From the NCBI GenBank assembly GCA_003117195.1, contig BDSI01000033.1:434001-498000 (forward strand): a stretch of 64,000 nucleotides of DNA, read 5' to 3'. This stretch comes from Eudorina sp. 2006-703-Eu-15. Its lineage: Eukaryota; Chlorophyta; Chlorophyceae; Chlamydomonadales; Volvocaceae. A program made the position numbers and the translations under genes. This document shows positions 1 to 12,400 of the stretch, in pieces. Positions within the stretch are counted from its first letter, which is position 1, and each line of letters starts with the position of its first letter. The notes under the pieces are model-generated. The model was not told the DNA's origin and did no database searches. It saw only the letters and a program-made list of their open reading frames with translations.

Positions 1-2803
1 GATGATTTAATGTTGTTTGGGTTGAATATTTTATTTCGTATGTTTATATGTCTTTCTCGCGGATATCCTAAGAGAATCGGCAGGAGTGCGCAGTAGTCGC
101 ACTGGCCATTCGTGCAACGCCTGTGCAACTGTCCCTAACTGTCCGGGTTTGTATACCTGCGAAGCTGACTTACATCTAAGACTTCTAAGCGTTACAGTGA
201 TTCGTTCATTTTGAAATTAATTTACCGAGTGACTTATGTGCGCGTTTGTCTGTGTGCGTATTTAGCTGCCCGGGAAGGCAAAGCAAAGTATGCCGAGTGG
301 CCAAACATGTCGGAACTGGCAAAAGGAATAAGGTACGACTTAACATTTGTGCAAAGTCTTCAGCCTTCTTATCACGTTTCAGAAAACGCATGGCAGCGAT
401 GACTACAGCTGACTGAAGCTGTCGGAACTTCAACTATCATCTCGGAGCCTCTCTGCAAGACATCATAGCGTTACAGGGCTGCGGTAGCCCTCATGCGGCC
501 AACCGAAGCACTAAACACCGCGGCTACAACTGTTTCCTTGTCAGCCACTCCAGCACCAGACCTGCAGGCCACGCCGGTCATGCAGCACAGGGCAACCCGC
601 CTTTCAGCCGCCGGGGTTGATGAACCGGTGACGGTACAGGGGACCCCGCGCGTCAACGCTGCCGCGCACCCTCACCCTCACCGGCCGCCCATCTGCCCTG
701 CCGCCGCACTCACGCGCCCCCTCGCACGTGCTCCCAACCCACCAGCTCCCGCCGTCCGTCCATAGCGCCTGCCTGTCGAACTATTTTCCTCGTTCGAAAC
801 TGCCAGTCGATGCCACGATTGTCCGGGTGACCTTCTGACCGACCATATGTGAGCGACCATGTGCATGCGATCAAGTCCGCCGCCGCCGCCGTGTCGCCAG
901 CCCTTGCCTCCACCCGTCCCCAGGTACCCAGGAGCCCTTACTAACACGGCCCCAAGGAAGGGCCCTGCCATGCCGCCCCCTCGCCAACCCTTTCAGCTGC
1001 CCTGCTTCTCCTGAAGTGCCTAGCCCTCAAAAGTCCCCAATCCCTCCGCCCTCCGCGCAGCCAGGCGCCACGGGGCGGCCACCGGGGGCCACCCACTCAA
1101 GCTGCCCCGTCAGCAGCCCCCTACCCTGCCCAGCGCCTCCACGCAGCACGGCCCCAACGACCCCACAACAAGGCGGCAACCCTCGCAAGGCGGCAAGGGC
1201 CCTCGCACACACTTACTATACACTGCGATGCCCATATGGCAGACAACTTGCTCATGGGCTGCTCTAGACAGTTGACGACGGCACCCGCGCCCTGCCCGCG
1301 GGGGAGATCGCCAGAGAGATATAATGCGCATGCTGAGGGTCTTAGGCGTCGTGCTACCGTACATAGCAGCGACCGGCTGCTGCTGCTGCTGCTGCTGCTG
1401 CTGCGAGTTGACAATCCTACAATTTATCCACGGCACCGCACGGCACAGCACGCACCGTACTGTATCTGCGTATCGCTGGGGAGAAGGTTGCGACTGGGTG
1501 ACCGACGCATCGACCCCAGCCCGCGAGCAGCTGCACGCCGCATACGGCAGCAACACACCGCTCGGGCTGACTACTTCTATCGCATGCCGAGCAAACGTAC
1601 AAACAACCCAGATATCCAACACAGTCCTTGGGTCCACATGCGCGGAACAGAAGCCGGCGTGCCCGCGCGGCACGGCACGGCACGGCGCCTGCTTTAACAC
1701 ATTCCGGATAACGCACCAACTGTAGCCACACGTCCAGCACGGAGTGCTTTCCAACTCTAAGGCCACATCTATGCCCCAACACCCGGGGACCGGTTATTCT
1801 CTTCTTAAACCCGGACCCAACCCCCTCATCCGGTCAGGATATCGCCTGCTGCTACCCCCCATCCGCTACCCGCTACGCGCTACCCCCAGCGCTTGTGCGC
1901 GTTGCGTCCTATCGGCCCCACCGCTTTGCCCCTTCCTTCATGGACCCCTAGAAACATTCCATTCTGGTGTCATGCCATGCCATGCCTTCCCCAGGTAAAT
2001 TACCCTCCGGATGATACCGACGCCCTCGTCGCAGTCCCGGGGGGCCAGATTGTCTGTGTTCCTGTCCCAACTTCCCCCGTAAGCCCCCCTGCCCTGCTGT
2101 CGAGGCCGAGCAGCTCTTCGGATCCTCTGGGACATAAATGCATTCATGATCGTATCTCGTATGTGTTCACGGCCTACGCTCCAAAGCATAACCCCAAACC
2201 TAACCCCAGGCCTAACCCCAAACCTAACCCCAGGCCTAACGCCCTACAGGTACCCCTCCAGGCCGCCACTTGCCACACGAAGCCTCAGCGCCTCAATTTG
2301 CCTAGCGCCCCGCAGTCCAATGTGCCCGTGACGGCGCCTCCACCTTCCAGCCTCTCCGCCGCCCGCGGCCGTTCCGCTGCCTGTCTCTTCCCTATCACCG
2401 ATTCTCTGCTGGCGGCGGGCGTCGAAGCCCCCCCTTCGCCGGCCACAGCCACAGCTGGGCGACCCTGTGATAAGGGTCGCCCGCGCCCCGCAGCCACAGC
2501 ACGGCTGGCGGCCGTACCCCCAGCCGTACCCGCAGCCGTACCCGCACCCATAACCCCCAGCCGTAACTCCCACCCGTACCCGCAGCCCTGCCGCAGTCGC
2601 GGATGCTTCGTGAAACACGGGGTTTAGCTGTGCCCCTTGCATGTCACGCACTCCTGCTGTGCCTGCCTAGCAACACACACACGCACGGGCGGTGTCCTCG
2701 CTAAACACGCACGGGCGAACACACACGGGCACTGGCAGCGTGGCAGGCGGGTAAGTGCCCAGGCGCTGCCGCTTCCAAACCCGCGCGCAGGTGCGGACGA
2801 TGT
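1..2803. other. Gene-free 5' part of window, probably 3' flank of the minus-strand gene
   Basis: No open frame here resembles a protein family I know; the longest are proline/arginine-rich and overlap on both strands, as expected by chance in GC-rich DNA. The stretch holds a CTG triplet run near 1376-1403, a short tandem of AACCCCAAACCT/AACCCCAGGCCT-type units near 2186-2240, a run of CCGTACCCGCAG-like units near 2510-2585, and CA-rich sequence near 2668-2730. Minus-strand TGTAA motifs occur at 471-475, 192-196 and 170-174 and could end the transcript of the gene whose stop lies at 2804. Small unannotated exons cannot be excluded. Confidence 0.5.
1376..1403. repeat. CTG/CAG triplet microsatellite
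   Basis: Nine or so perfect CTG units in a row, outside any gene I support. Confidence 0.9.
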
Positions 2804-5695
2804 CTACTCCGCGCCCGGGCCGGCCTCCGCACACAACCCCCCGTCCACATCCACCGCGGTAACGGCGGCCACATCCACCGCGGCAGCGGCAGCCACATCC
2901 GCCGCGGTAACCGCGGCCACATCCGCCGGGGTAACCGCGGCCACATCCACCGCGGTAACCGCGGCCACATCCGCCGCGGTAACCGCGGCCACATCAGCCG
3001 AGGTAACGGAAGCCACATCCACCGCGGTAGTGGCAGCCACATCAACCGCGGTAACGGCAGCTACATCAGCCGCAGTAACGGCAGCCACATCAGCCGCGGC
3101 GGCGGGCGTCTCGTCCGTTGGCCTCGTGGTCGGGTCGCCATCACCCCCGACCTGCGGTCCGACATCCGCGCCCGCGGGAGCTCCTCCGTCGGCGGATGCC
3201 TCCGCAAGGCAAGGGCCCGTCTCCCCCGCCCTGTCCTCCGCGCCCTCCGCCCTGACCGCACCCACCACCTCAAGGAACGCCCTGACCGCATCCACCACCT
3301 CAAGGAGCCCCGCCCCGCAGACCGCACCGGTGGTGTAAGCAGCGCCGGCGTCAACGCAGGTGGCGGCGGCCTCCGCCGAGCTGACGGCCGTGCCCGCGTC
3401 GGTTACGCCAGGCGGCTCGCTCGCGCCCGCGCCCACGCTCGCCGAGCCGGCGGCGGCGGCGGCGGCCGCCGCGCGCAAGGCCCGCCTTGCAGCTCTGTTG
3501 GCGGGGCCGCCGCTCCCGCCGCCGCCGCCGGCACCGCCGGCGGCGGCGGCCCTGCTGGCGAGTGCCGCCGCCGCCCACTGCCTCTGTACGATGCGCGGCG
3601 GCGGCACACGGCGTATCACGGGGAAGAGGCCCTGGAAGGGATCGCTAGGGTTGAAGGCAGACCTGTCGGCGTAGTGTCGAAACATGCCCAGGACTAGCTC
3701 ACGATCTTCGTCGCCGCCGCCGCCGTCGAGCTCGGGACCCGATGCTGCTGCGCTCCAGGTCGCGGCCGCGGCCGCGGCGCGAGACGGCACCGGCATGCCC
3801 GGCAGGCTTTCCCGGGGCTTCCGCGGCGGAGGCGGCGTCACTTCCTGCTGTCGTACAGTGCCGCGATGGCCCAGCGCTGCCGCACCGACGCCACCGCCGC
3901 CTGGGACGCCCGCGACGCGCTGCCTCTTGCTGGCGGGACCTGTGCTGCCGTCGGTTCCGTCACGGCCGGACACGTGAGGGTCCGCGGGTCGGCGCCGGTC
4001 GCCGGCGGCGGTGGCGGCGGCGGGTGCTCCTGTAGCACCCATCGCCGTGGACCACGGCGGCAGCTGCATCGCTGGCTGCGGCAGCCCAGCCATCATCATG
4101 GGGTCGAAGAACGGCAAGTCGATGGGGAAATCGAAGCCGCCGCCGAAGCCCCCGCCGAAATCCATGAAGGGCGGCGCGCCGGGGAGGAACGGAGGCGGCA
4201 GGAGGGCCCACGGGTCGGTCGGCGGCAGCATGGCGGCGCCGCCGCCCGCCAACCAAGCGACGGCCGCCGCGGCGGCGGCCGGGTCGAAGGGCGCGCCGAA
4301 GCACGCGCCCATCAGAGCGAAGGGATCCTCGGGGGCCGACTGCAGCGCCTGCCCGCCGGCGACCCATGGGTCAGTGTCCGTACCTGCGTCCGTACCCAAC
4401 GGGGCCAGTGGCGGCGGCGACATCGACGTCGGCGCAGCGGCAGCAACCGCGACCTCGGCGCCGCCCACAGCCTGTCCTGCAACTGCCGCGACGCCGGACG
4501 CGGCACTGGCAGTAGCAGTCGTCGCAGCTCCGGTAGCAGCGGTAGCAGCAGTAGCTTTCCCCCGTGCATTGACCGCCACCACCGCCGCCTCTTCCGGCGT
4601 CAGCGGGGGCAGGTTGAAGTTGGGGATCGGCGCGTGGCGACCTCTGAGGCTGCTCCTGCCCTCGGCAGTAGCACTGGCAGCAGCAGCAGGGGTGGCAGCA
4701 GCCGTGCCGCCGGTTGAGGCAGCCTTGCCGCGCGTGGCCACCACCGCGGCCGCCGCCGCCGCCTCCTCCGGCGTCAGCGGCGGCAAGTTGAAATCCGGTA
4801 TCGGTGCGCGTCGGCTCGCGGACCGCCGCTGCGGCGGCGGCGGCGGCGCCGCCGTCGCGCCCACGGATGGCTGTCGACGGAAGGCCTCCGTTCGGACTGT
4901 TGCCTGCCGCGTGCGGCCGCTGCCGCTCGCGCTGCTGCCCGCCGCCGCCTTCCCACCGCCGCCGGCGCCGACATCGCCGGCACCGCCGGCGCCGGCGGCG
5001 TCGCGACCGTCAGTGCTGCGGCCGCTGCCATCCGGTGCGGCCACACCGCTGACCTGAGCCGTCTTCCTGGCACTTACGGTCTTCGCCTTCGAGGCCGGCC
5101 GCCCCGCCGCCGCCGCCGCCGCCGAGGGTTTCGGCCGGCCTTCGACGTCAGCCGCGGGCCCCTCATCGAGCCGGGTGCCACCGCCGATGTCTGCGCTGCG
5201 GATCCTCAGCACCTCAGGCAACGAGATGAGGACGCCCCGGGCGTCGATGTCGCACGGGTCCTGCGGCGACGGCGGCGGCGCCGCCGGCGGTTGCCAGTCA
5301 GCGGGAAGCTGGCGGCGGCGCACGCGGTGCGACGGCGGCGGCGGCGGCGCCGCCGCCGCCGCCACCACGCCTGGCACCGGCCCACCTGCAAGGTCGTAAT
5401 CGCCGCCACGGCGGGCCGCAGTAGCGGCGGCGGCGGTGGCACCGCCGCGGCTGCTCCCGCCGCCGCCTTGGACGCCAGGCCCGTACTCCCCCGGCCGCTT
5501 GACTGGGGTACCAGAAGCTGCATCACCGCCCTCCTCACGACCGGTAACGACGTCCAGCTCGAATATGGCCGAGGGAACAGCAGAACCATCCATGTCGACG
5601 CCTGATGGTGCTGCCGCTGCCGCTGTCGCTGGTGGCGTGGGAGAGGGCCGTGCAGCGGCGTCGACGTCTGGTGGCAGGACTGCGAGCACTGCTGA
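2804..5695 (-). CDS. Alanine-rich low-complexity protein, probably the 3' exon of the giant gene upstream
   Basis: This is a 961-codon open frame on the minus strand (5689 to 2804), function unrecognised. It is rich in Ala, Gly and Pro, with three features of note. The motif APIPDFNLPPLTPEEA occurs around residue 290 and again, slightly changed, around 350; DFNLPP resembles plant EAR-type DLNxxP repression motifs (inference). A more normal patch around residues 640-710 (LVLGMFRHYADRSAFNPSDP) looks like a short folded or binding segment. The C-terminus is about ten copies of an eight-residue unit close to VTAVDVAA. The frame has no convincing own start. A minus-strand acceptor (GTCAG or CAGCAG near 5690-5697) matches, in phase, donors near 5930-5937 in the preceding 2545-codon frame, so both are probably one gene of about 3,500 residues. 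A separate gene is the alternative. Confidence 0.55.
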   Translation of the reverse strand, partial: SAVLAVLPPDVDAAARPSPTPPATAAAAAPSGVDMDGSAVPSAIFELDVVTGREEGGDAASGTPVKRPGEYGPGVQGGGGSSRGGATAAAATAARRGGDYDLAGGPVPGVVAAAAAPPPPPSHRVRRRQLPADWQPPAAPPPSPQDPCDIDARGVLISLPEVLRIRSADIGGGTRLDEGPAADVEGRPKPSAAAAAAGRPASKAKTVSARKTAQVSGVAAPDGSGRSTDGRDAAGAGGAGDVGAGGGGKAAAGSSASGSGRTRQATVRTEAFRRQPSVGATAAPPPPPQRRSASRRAPIPDFNLPPLTPEEAAAAAAVVATRGKAASTGGTAAATPAAAASATAEGRSSLRGRHAPIPNFNLPPLTPEEAAVVAVNARGKATAATAATGAATTATASAASGVAAVAGQAVGGAEVAVAAAAPTSMSPPPLAPLGTDAGTDTDPWVAGGQALQSAPEDPFALMGACFGAPFDPAAAAAAVAWLAGGGAAMLPPTDPWALLPPPFLPGAPPFMDFGGGFGGGFDFPIDLPFFDPMMMAGLPQPAMQLPPWSTAMGATGAPAAATAAGDRRRPADPHVSGRDGTDGSTGPASKRQRVAGVPGGGGVGAAALGHRGTVRQQEVTPPPPRKPRESLPGMPVPSRAAAAAATWSAAASGPELDGGGGDEDRELVLGMFRHYADRSAFNPSDPFQGLFPVIRRVPPPRIVQRQWAAAALASRAAAAGGAGGGGGSGGPANRAARRALRAAAAAAAAGSASVGAGASEPPGVTDAGTAVSSAEAAATCVDAGAAYTTGAVCGAGLLEVVDAVRAFLEVVGAVRAEGAEDRAGETGPCLAEASADGGAPAGADVGPQVGGDGDPTTRPTDETPAAAADVAAVTAADVAAVTAVDVAATTAVDVASVTSADVAAVTAADVAAVTAVDVAAVTPADVAAVTAADVAAAAAVDVAAVTAVDVDGGLCAEAGPGAE
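2842..3105 (-). repeat. 24-bp coding minisatellite (octapeptide repeat)
   Basis: About ten or eleven imperfect copies of a 24-bp unit containing CCACATC(C/A)(A/G)CCG(C/A)GG and GTAACCGCGG. Because 24 is a multiple of three the array stays in frame and encodes a minus-strand octapeptide repeat near VTAVDVAA. Copies differ mainly by A/T/P/S changes. Confidence 0.85.
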
Positions 5696-5819
5696 CCCAT
5701 CTGCGGCGGTGCCGTGGGTACGGCAACAGTGGCACGACGGCCGTCAAAGAAACCAAACATGGATGAGAGGCGGAGGACCGATCCGTCAGCGCGATCCTCC
5801 GCCGATAGCCAGGCACGCA

Positions 5820-5883
5820 CTGCCGTACATGTACCTGCAGGCACGGCGCCCGAGGGCCGTGCATGCAGGCACATGTACGGCAG
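5820..5883. repeat. Long imperfect inverted repeat (hairpin) in a probable intron
   Basis: A 27-nt arm (5820-5846, beginning CTGCCGTACATGTACC) pairs with 5857-5883 (ending CACATGTACGGCAG), with two mismatches and a 10-nt loop. It sits between the two giant minus-strand frames, in the interval I interpret as an intron. It could be a small MITE-like relic or a small-RNA precursor; the sequence alone does not decide. Confidence 0.8.
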
Positions 5884-5885
5884 CG

Positions 5886-8800
5886 TCATGCCTGCTTGCT
5901 TGAGTGCGCCGTGCCGCCCAGGCGCGCATACCCACCTTCACCTGCGGCCGCGCCCGAGGGCCGCGCCGCAGCGGTGGCTCCGGTCGCCGACCCGTGGACC
6001 TGCGCGTCGGAGCCCGTCGACACCAACCCCTGCACCGCCGCCGCCGGCGCTGCCCCCAACCCCGCGCCGCCGCTGGTTGACACGCCGCCCGTCTGCACTG
6101 CACTGGCGGAGATGACGAAGACTGCGGGATCCGCCGACGTGAAGGGCACGGCATCCTGAGCTGACGCAGCGGCTGCGAGCGCCGGCGGAGCAGCTAGCGG
6201 GGGCTCCTGCGCTGACGCGGCCAGCGGTGGCGGCGGCGGCGCCGCCGCCGCCGCCGCTACCGCGGTACCGGCCGTCGACCCCACGGCGGCGGGCGGCGCC
6301 AGGGCGACCGAGAGGGTCGTCGTCGGAAGCGACCCGACGTTGATGTTGCTGTCGCTGTGTTGCGAGGGCTGCGCCGCTGAGTTCGACGCCGCACCGTCTT
6401 TCGAGGGCGCGGTGCCGCCCGGCGCCTGGCCATGCCCCGCACCGGCGTCCTCCGCCGCCCCCGGCGGCGCCGCTGGCGCCACCGGCGCGACCGCCAGCAC
6501 GGCTTCGGCTGCAGCTGGTGCCGGCGCTGGCGGATCCCCACCCGATGCTGCCGCGGGGGCTGTCGCGGCGACCGCCGCCGCTGCCTCCTGCCGCTGCGCC
6601 GCTGCGGTGCCCGCCAGCGGCTTCGCGACCGCGCCCGACGGTGGCGGAGCAGCACCCTCCCTGGGCGCGCCCGCGCCGGTCCTTCTGCTGTCCTGCCCGC
6701 TACCCTCCCGCGCGGCCCCGCGGCTGGGGTCGCTTCGGCTGCCCGGGCTGGTCGGCTCCGGCTGGCAGCTGGCCCCCGGCCGCTGCTGCTCCTGCTGCTG
6801 CTTTGGCCGCGGCTGCTGCTGCTGCTGTTGCGGCTGCCGTCCCCGCTCGCGCTCCCTGGCGCGCTCCCTCTCCTTCTGCCTCTCCTTCTCCCTTTCCCGT
6901 TCGCGCTCCCGCTCCCTTTCCCGCTCACGGTCCCGGTCCCTCGCCCGCTCACGGTCCCTCGCCCGCTCACGGTCCCGGTCCCGGTCACGGTCCCGGTCCC
7001 GCTCTCCCCGCTCACGGTCCCGGTCCCGTTCTCGACCTCGATCTGAGTCGCGATCCCGTTCACGGTCCCGGTCACGCTCTCCCCGCTCACGCTCCCGTTC
7101 GCGGTCCCGCTCACGGTCTTGACCTCGGCCGCTTGCCTGCCGAGCCCCGGGAGCTCCTCGCTCCCCTCCGGACCCTCCGGGCCCCTGACGGCCCCCGCTG
7201 CGGCCGGGGGCCTGTCCCTGGGTCGGTGGGCAGACCGGGTCGGGGGCGCGGGTATGGCCGCGGCCGCGGCCGTCCACGCCGGTGGGTCCGTGATCCGCTG
7301 GTGCTGGTGCTGCTGCCGTGGCTGCTGCTGCTGCTGCGGTGCCCGGGGCCGGGGCCGGGGCCGGGGCTAGGCCCCGGTCCTTGGCTCCCCCAGATCCCGG
7401 CTGGGGTGCCTCTCCTGCGCCTACCATGCGCACCACTGGTGACAGCGGCTGCGGCTGCGCTTGCGGCTGCGGCTGCGCTTGCGGCTCCGATTGCGGCTGC
7501 GGTTGCGGCGGCGGCTGCGGCCGCGGCTGAGGTTGGGGCTGCTGCCGCTCCGGTGCGGGTGCGCCTTGCATGGGCGGGTGGTGGTGTTGGTGGTGCGGCA
7601 GGCCCTGCTGCTGCTGAGGGGTCGGCTGTACGTGTGGGGCCGGCGGCTGGTGCGGATGCGGGTGCGACTGCTGCGGCGGCTGCGGCGGCAGACCGCTGGG
7701 GTTGGGCCGGAGCCGGGCTGGCGAGGGCGGCGGCAGACCCAGGTTCGGGTCCCGAACCATGGGTCGAACAGCCGGTAAGGAGTGCGCTGGAAAGGCGGCC
7801 TGGGGCGGGTCGGCACCGGGCGGCCCGCCCCAGTGGGGGTCCGGCGGCGGGCCGTGCCAGGTGTATTGAGAGTCGGGGCACATCGCCGACCCGTCATGCT
7901 GCCCCGGGAGCGGGTGGTGCGGGTGATCCGGGTGGCGGTTGAGGTGGTTAGGGTGGTTGGGGTGGTTAGGGTGGAAAGCGTCAGGGCACTGATACGGGCC
8001 AGGGCCCGGCGGCCCCGGGTGTTGATGGGACTGGAACGGATGCGGCGCACCGTACGGCGGTGTTTGGGACTGCGGCGGCTGTCGGTTGAGCATGGGGTGT
8101 TGCAGCGGCGGCTGCATCGACGGCGGCAAGCCGAGCCGGGGGCTGCATGGTCGCGGCGACTGCTGTTGGGGCGGCAGATGCCGCTCGGGTGATGGCGGCG
8201 GCGGGCCCGACGGTCGGGTTTGCAAGGGCTGCAGGCCGGCCTGCGGGAAGGGCTCCAGGGGAGGCCCGTATCCGGGGGGTGGAATGCCCTCGGCCGGGCG
8301 GTGGTGGTGGTGCGGCGGCGGCGGTCCCATGGGCCCCTGATGTGACGGACCCATGGGTCCATAGTACAATTGACCCATGGGTCCGTGGGGTAGCAACGTC
8401 GGTCCCGACCCGCGGGACTGCAGCAGCGCCGTTGGCGGCAGTCCGTCTCGTTGGTTCAGGTGTTGTTGTTGTTCTTGCTGCTGCTGCTGCTGTTGATGGT
8501 GCGGCGGCGGCGGCTCCTGCAAGTGGGGGTGGTTGTGTTGGTGATGCGGCGGCGGCGGGGGCGGCTGCCTCTCTGGCGGCAGCGGCTCCGCAAACCGCGT
8601 GGGCCCACCCTGGTGCCAGGGGCCGGACTCCTGCGGCCCGGGAGGGTGCTGCATTGGCAGCGGCGGCGGCGGCGGCTGCAGCTGCTGGGCCGCCGGTAGC
8701 ATCGGGCGCGGCTGCTGCGGTGGCTGCTGCGGTGGCTGGTGCTGTGGAGGCTGGTGCTGTGGTGCCCCCGGCTGCACGTTCAGGACATGCAGCTGTGGGT

Positions 8801-9147
8801 GCGGGCCAGGGCCAGTTTGAAGTAGCAGGTTGGGGTCGTGCCAGACAGCGGAAGTCACGATCTGCAGAGGGGGTGCCGGCGGCAGCGGCTGTAGCAGCAG
8901 TTGCTGCGGCGGCGGCGCCGGCTCTTCCCGCTGCTGTTGCGGGGGCGGCGGCGGGGGCGCAGACACGGCTGCGACGCCATTCCCGTCGCGAGGGTGCTGT
9001 GGCTGCTGCGGCAGCGGTGGCGGCGTCGGCAGCGGCGGCGGGGGCGGCGGTGGTGGCGGCTCAACAACTGCTGCGCCCTGCTGCTGCAGCTGCGTCGACT
9101 CCTGTCGCTTTGTCTGTTGCTGTCGCTGCTGCTGTTGCTTCTTGTGT

Positions 9148-9179
<32 letters not shown>

Positions 9180-9441
9180 CTGCTGCAGCTGCTGTTGTTG
9201 TTGCTGCTGTTGTTGCTGCTGCTGCTTGTGTTGCTGCTGCTGTTGCTGCTTCTGGTGCTGCTGCTGTTGCTGCTGTTGCTGCTGCCACTGTTTGGCCTGG
9301 GTTGATTGCACTGGCAGTGCCCCCCTCGCCACCGCTGCTCCTCCGGTTCGCGCGGGAGCCTCGGCGCCCGCAGCTTCCGACTCTGCTCTCGATGCGCCCC
9401 CAGCGAGGACCGGCGCCACCCCTGGCCCTGCCGCCGGTCCT

Positions 9442-9472
<31 letters not shown>

Positions 9473-12400
9473 CGGCGCCGCCCGCCGCGCCACCCGCCCC
9501 CGCCCCCGCCCCCGCCCCCGCGACTGGGCCCGCCGACGACACCTCCACGTCCATGTCCGACTGAGATGGCGAGGAGTCCGCCTCCAGTTCACCCGATTCC
9601 AGCTCGCTGACTTCGGGTCTCGGAGGCGCGCCGCCCGGGGCCGCCGCCGCCGCGACTCCGATGGCGCCGGCCGCGGCGTCAGGGACGGCGGCGCCGCCAC
9701 CGCCCCTCCTCTGCTCGAGGATCAGAGGCGGCCGGGAAGCGTTATCCGTCTCGGGGCGTGCCGGTGCCGAGTCACGTCGCTGCAGTCGGTCATGCTCCCT
9801 TACTGCCTCAACCGGCGGCCGAGGAGGTGCGGGCACGTGAGGGCCGGCTCGGCCGCCGTCGCCTGCGCGCCCGACAGCGCCGCCGCCGCCGCTGGCGCTC
9901 CGCGGCCGGCCGTGGAGGTCTCCGCTGCCAGCGCGCCGCGCGGTGTCTCGTGGATCGTCCCCCGGCGGGTTCCGCTCGCGCTCCCGCTCCCTCTCCCGCC
10001 CTCTCTCCCGGTCGCGTTCACGATTCAACAGGGGATCCCGGATCCAATCCCGGTCTGGATCCCGATCCGGACGCCTCTCCCGCTCCCGGTCCCGGTCCCG
10101 CGGCTGCTCCCGTTCTTTCTCCCGTTCGCGCTCTCGTTCCCGTTCCCGTTCCCGTTCTCGACCTCGATCTGGGTCGCGGTCCGCGGCGGGCCTGAGGCTG
10201 CGGCGTTCCAACTCCCGCGGCTTCTCCCGCTCACGGTCGCGTTCCCTCTCCCGCTCCCTGTCCCTCTGGCGCAGCCGCTCGCGCTCGTCCTTCAGCCGCT
10301 CCTCCTGCAGCCGCTCCTCCTGCCACCGATTCCGAGGCACCCAGGCACGGCCGTCCTGCGCCCGCCGGATGGGCGGCCCGGCAGCGCTGGTGGCAGCGCC
10401 CAAGCCACCACGCCGGGCCGCAGTCGGCCCCTTACCGCCAGGGCTACGGCTCCGACTCCGACTCCGGCTGCGGCTCCGCCGGCTGCGACTGCGGGTTCTA
10501 GTGCGGCTCCGGCTGCGGCTCCGGCTGTTGCTGTTGGTCCCAGTTGTGGTCGTGGTGCTGCTGCTTCTGAGGCTGCCGCTGCTTCGCCTCGTGCTGCTGG
10601 TGGTGGCGCTGCTGCTGCTGGTGGTGCTGGTGCTGCTGCTGCTCCTTCCGCCACGGCTCCTAGACGCCGAACTGCGACCTCGACGGCTGCGGCTGCTGCT
10701 CCGCCGGCTGCGACTGCGACTGCGACTGCGGGATCGGTTCTGGCTGCCGCTGCGGCCGCGGCCAGTGCTGATGCCCTGTGGCACTGCGGGCTCGGATCGG
10801 CTGCGGGCCCTGCCGGCCGCATCCCCGGCCAGCCGCAGCTGTGCCGGCGCCTGTGGGCGCGATGCCGCGGCAGCCTCAGCGCCGGCCTCAACCGCGGGCC
10901 CTGCAGGCGCAGAAGCCGCCCGCGCACTATCCTTGGATGCCGCACCTGACCCCGCCGCGTCCATGACAGCAGCCCCCTGCCGCTCTTCTTGTTCCGGCGG
11001 TCCTACCATCTGCGGCGGCGGGGTGGAGCACACATCAGCTGCGGCCGGGGCTGCAGCTGCGGCCCCCGCTGCTGAGATCTCCTCCCCCGGCCGCGCGGAT
11101 GCCTCGCCCGGCGGCGCTTCGAGCCCAGTCAAGGACGGGGCGGAAACCTCATCATGAGCAGTAGCGGCAGCGGGAAAAGCAGCACTCGCGGCAGCTGTAG
11201 CGGCGGAGGTCGGGTGGATTGCAGCAGCGGCCCTGGGGGCATGTGGGTCGGCGACGGCGGCATCTGCGTCGGCCGCTGTGGGCGGCCGCGGCGCCTGTGC
11301 AGGCTCAGCCGAGACCTCCTGCCCACACACACCCAGAGGCGCCGCCGAGGGCGCTGAAGCCGCGTGCTGGGCCCCCGAGGCCGAGGCCTGGACATCCCAG
11401 GCGGCGGCCGAGGACTCCGCCCTGGCGTGTGGGGCTGGGACCGCGCCGGCAGCAGCGCTGGCGCCGGCGGCAGCGGCGGCACTGCCGCCACTGCCGGCAG
11501 CCTCGGCCTCAGGTTGCCCTGTGGCGTTCAGCCCCATCTGTCGCTGCCGCTCCCGCCACAGGGTCAGACGGCGCTCCTGAGCGGACCTCTCCGGCGTGGC
11601 GGCAGCGGCAGCGGCGGCGGCGGCGCCGCCGCCGCCGCCTACTCCGCCTGCGTCGCCGCTGCGCAGGTCAACGCCAGCTCCCTCATATGCGCCGGCTGCC
11701 AGGCCGTCGCCGCCTCTGACGCCGCCGCCGCCGCCGTCAGAAATACGAGCGACTACTGCTGCGGCTGGCGGGTGAGCTGCAGCGTGCCCGATTCCGGTAT
11801 CAGCCGTCGCCGCTGCTTCGGTAGAAGGCCTTGGGGGCACATCGACGTCGCTCATGGCAGCATCAGCATCCAGGCCTGGGGTTTGGGCTTGCGTGACTCC
11901 GCAGCGATCCAACGCGCGAAGAACTGCCTCGAGGATGGGCGACCTAGGCTCCGCGGCCTCCGGCGCTGTAGATGCCGCCCCCGACGTCCCCTGCGCGAAT
12001 GCGAGCCCGCCGTTAGTGGTGCCGGCGGCGGCGACGGTAAGTGGCAGCACGCCCGGCGGCAGATGTACGGCCGCTGCCTCCGCTGCGGCGGTTTCCGGTG
12101 ACGCCGCTTCAGGCGTCTCCAGTGCAGGCGTCGTGTCCGCGCCGTCGTCGACACGACGTCGATCCGTGCCGCGCGGCGCCGCCGGCAACGTTCCCTCCGC
12201 CGCCGCCGCCTCCGTCGCCGCCGCCGCTGCCTGCGCAGCAGCCGCCACCAGGGTGTCCTCCTGTCTGAGATCTACCAGGTCGCGGAGCCCCGTAAGTAGC
12301 TTCGCCACCTCCGGCCGCTCCGCCAGCCCCAAAGGCGCCGCGGCAGTCAGTAGCTGACCCACGAGGGACCGGGCCCGCAGCATCAGAGCCTCCAAGCGGG

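Noticed and set aside
8147..10949. Several plus-strand frames of 240-550 codons opposite the giant RS/polyQ frame
   Set aside because: They are shadow frames produced by repeat-rich codons of the minus-strand gene; they lack independent starts, splice structure or family resemblance.
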